Assembly (NCBI GenBank): GCA_003155465.1
Contig: PMCR01000104.1
Coordinates: 2,353-9,006, forward strand
DNA: 6,654 nt
DNA from: Myxococcales bacterium
GTDB taxonomy: Bacteria > Myxococcota > Polyangia > Fen-1088
Direction: 5' to 3'
Shown here: piece after piece, positions 6,178 through 6,654 of the stretch
How the letters are laid out: each line of letters opens with the position of its first letter
Numbering within the stretch: the stretch's first letter is position 1
Notes under the pieces: model-generated
What the model was told of the DNA's origin: nothing
The model's input: only the letters and a program-made list of their open reading frames with translations
The model's database searches: none
Translations under genes and position numbers: made by a program

Positions 6178-6201
6178 CGACGATGGCGAGTGCGGTCAGG
6201 C
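6172..6201 (+). terminator. Weak hairpin over the exonuclease stop codon
   Basis: GCCTGAC (6172-6178) and GTCAGGC (6195-6201) form a perfect 7-bp stem with a 16-base loop. The TGA stop lies inside the left arm. No T run follows, so it is at best a weak or factor-dependent terminator or an mRNA-stabilising end. Confidence 0.2.
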
Positions 6202-6274
6202 TGGGCACACGCGGGTAGGGGAAGCCGAGGAACTCTCCCAAGGGTCATCCAAGGTTTGCCCTCGAACTCCCCCA

Positions 6275-6302
6275 TGCACCGCCACCGCACCCCGTCTATA
6301 CT
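6275..6302 (+). promoter_or_regulatory. Possible promoter of the aldo/keto reductase gene
   Basis: TATACT (6297-6302) matches five of six -10 bases. TGCACC (6275-6280), 16 bases upstream, matches three of six -35 bases. Transcription would start about 10 bases before the ATG at 6320. The 142-base gap after the exonuclease fits a separate transcription unit. Confidence 0.3.
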
Positions 6303-6319
6303 TTTCCCCCGGTGATCGC

Positions 6320-6654
6320 ATGAGCAAGTCCACACTCGAACGACGGGATTTTTTGAGGATCGGTGCGACCGGGCTCGCGGCTTCGGCCGTGGCCGCGGGC
6401 TGCGCGACGGTGGCGGCGGAGAGCAAGCCACCCGCGCCAGTCGCCCCGGCGCCCGAGCCACCGAAGCCCGTGCCTCCGCCCAAGCCGACCGCCCCCGCGC
6501 GCCGCACGCTTGGGCGCACGGGGATCCAGGTGCCGCTGGTCAGCATGGGCGTGATGAACGCGGACAACCCCAACCTGGTCAAAGCCGCGCTCGACGGTGG
6601 CATGTTCCTGCTCGACACCGCGCACGGGTATCAGGATGGCCGCAACGAGGAGAT
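6320..6654 (+). CDS. Tat-exported lipoprotein of the aldo/keto reductase family; partial, cut by the right edge
   Basis: The first 111 codons are visible. The N-terminus is a twin-arginine signal, ERRDFLR (7-13, Arg8-Arg9), followed by a hydrophobic stretch and a lipobox AAGC with Cys28. This suggests export of a folded protein and lipid anchoring. Residues 36-60 are a Pro/Ala/Lys linker. The reductase barrel begins at RRTLGRTGIQVPLVSMG (61-77), the usual first strand and loop of the family. LLDTAHGYQDG (97-107) supplies the catalytic Asp99 and Tyr104 of the Asp-Tyr-Lys-His tetrad; Lys and His lie beyond the window. Aldo/keto reductases reduce carbonyls with NAD(P)H and are mostly cytosolic, so the export signal is notable. 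The substrate is unknown. The start is chosen for the Tat signal; GGTGAT just upstream is a modest ribosome site. Confidence 0.88.
   Translation, partial: MSKSTLERRDFLRIGATGLAASAVAAGCATVAAESKPPAPVAPAPEPPKPVPPPKPTAPARRTLGRTGIQVPLVSMGVMNADNPNLVKAALDGGMFLLDTAHGYQDGRNEE

Noticed and set aside
5940..6461. Minus-strand 173-codon frame across the exonuclease end and reductase start
   Set aside because: It is antisense to two genes with complete motifs and has a Pro/Arg-rich shadow composition.

Overview
The window is GC-rich, gene-dense bacterial DNA. Codon use, the long Gly/Thr-rich lipoprotein linkers, the tandem Cys-rich (C-x5-C) stalk modules and a Tat-exported lipoprotein reductase all look like a Myxococcota genome (Polyangia-like soil predator or saprophyte). 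That taxonomic call is inference; no marker gene is present.

Left half (1-4010), minus strand: two co-directional secreted lipoprotein enzymes that act on the same substrate, the rhamnogalacturonan-I (RG-I) backbone of pectin. Upstream in transcription order (4010-2700) is a CE12-type rhamnogalacturonan acetylesterase, an SGNH hydrolase on a roughly 180-residue Gly/Thr linker. Downstream (2354 to beyond base 1) is a family PL11 rhamnogalacturonan endolyase (YesW/YesX-like) on a Cys-rich stalk. It is open across the whole left edge and its C-terminus lies outside the window. The two genes are separated by a 345-base gap, too long for a tight operon. This gap carries two near-identical 15-17 bp palindromes 31 bp apart and a TGTGA-N5-TCACA inverted repeat just ahead of the lyase. 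Removal of acetyl groups followed by backbone cleavage is the expected division of labour.

Middle (4011-5074): a short divergent promoter region separates the esterase from a plus-strand lipocalin lipoprotein (blc, 4178-4735). A 339-base stretch follows with no convincing intact gene, but its minus strand holds a coding-like frame interrupted by one stop, possibly a decayed gene.

Right half (5075-6654), plus strand: a DinB-superfamily protein overlaps by four bases a DnaQ-like DEDDh 3'-5' exonuclease. After a 142-base gap comes the start of a Tat-dependent lipoprotein of the aldo/keto reductase family, cut by the right edge.

No RNA genes, CRISPR arrays, insertion sequences or phage genes were seen. 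The most unusual items are the paired palindromes, the duplicated 8-Cys stalk on a pectin lyase and the exported reductase. None of them amounts to a clearly new system on this sequence alone.
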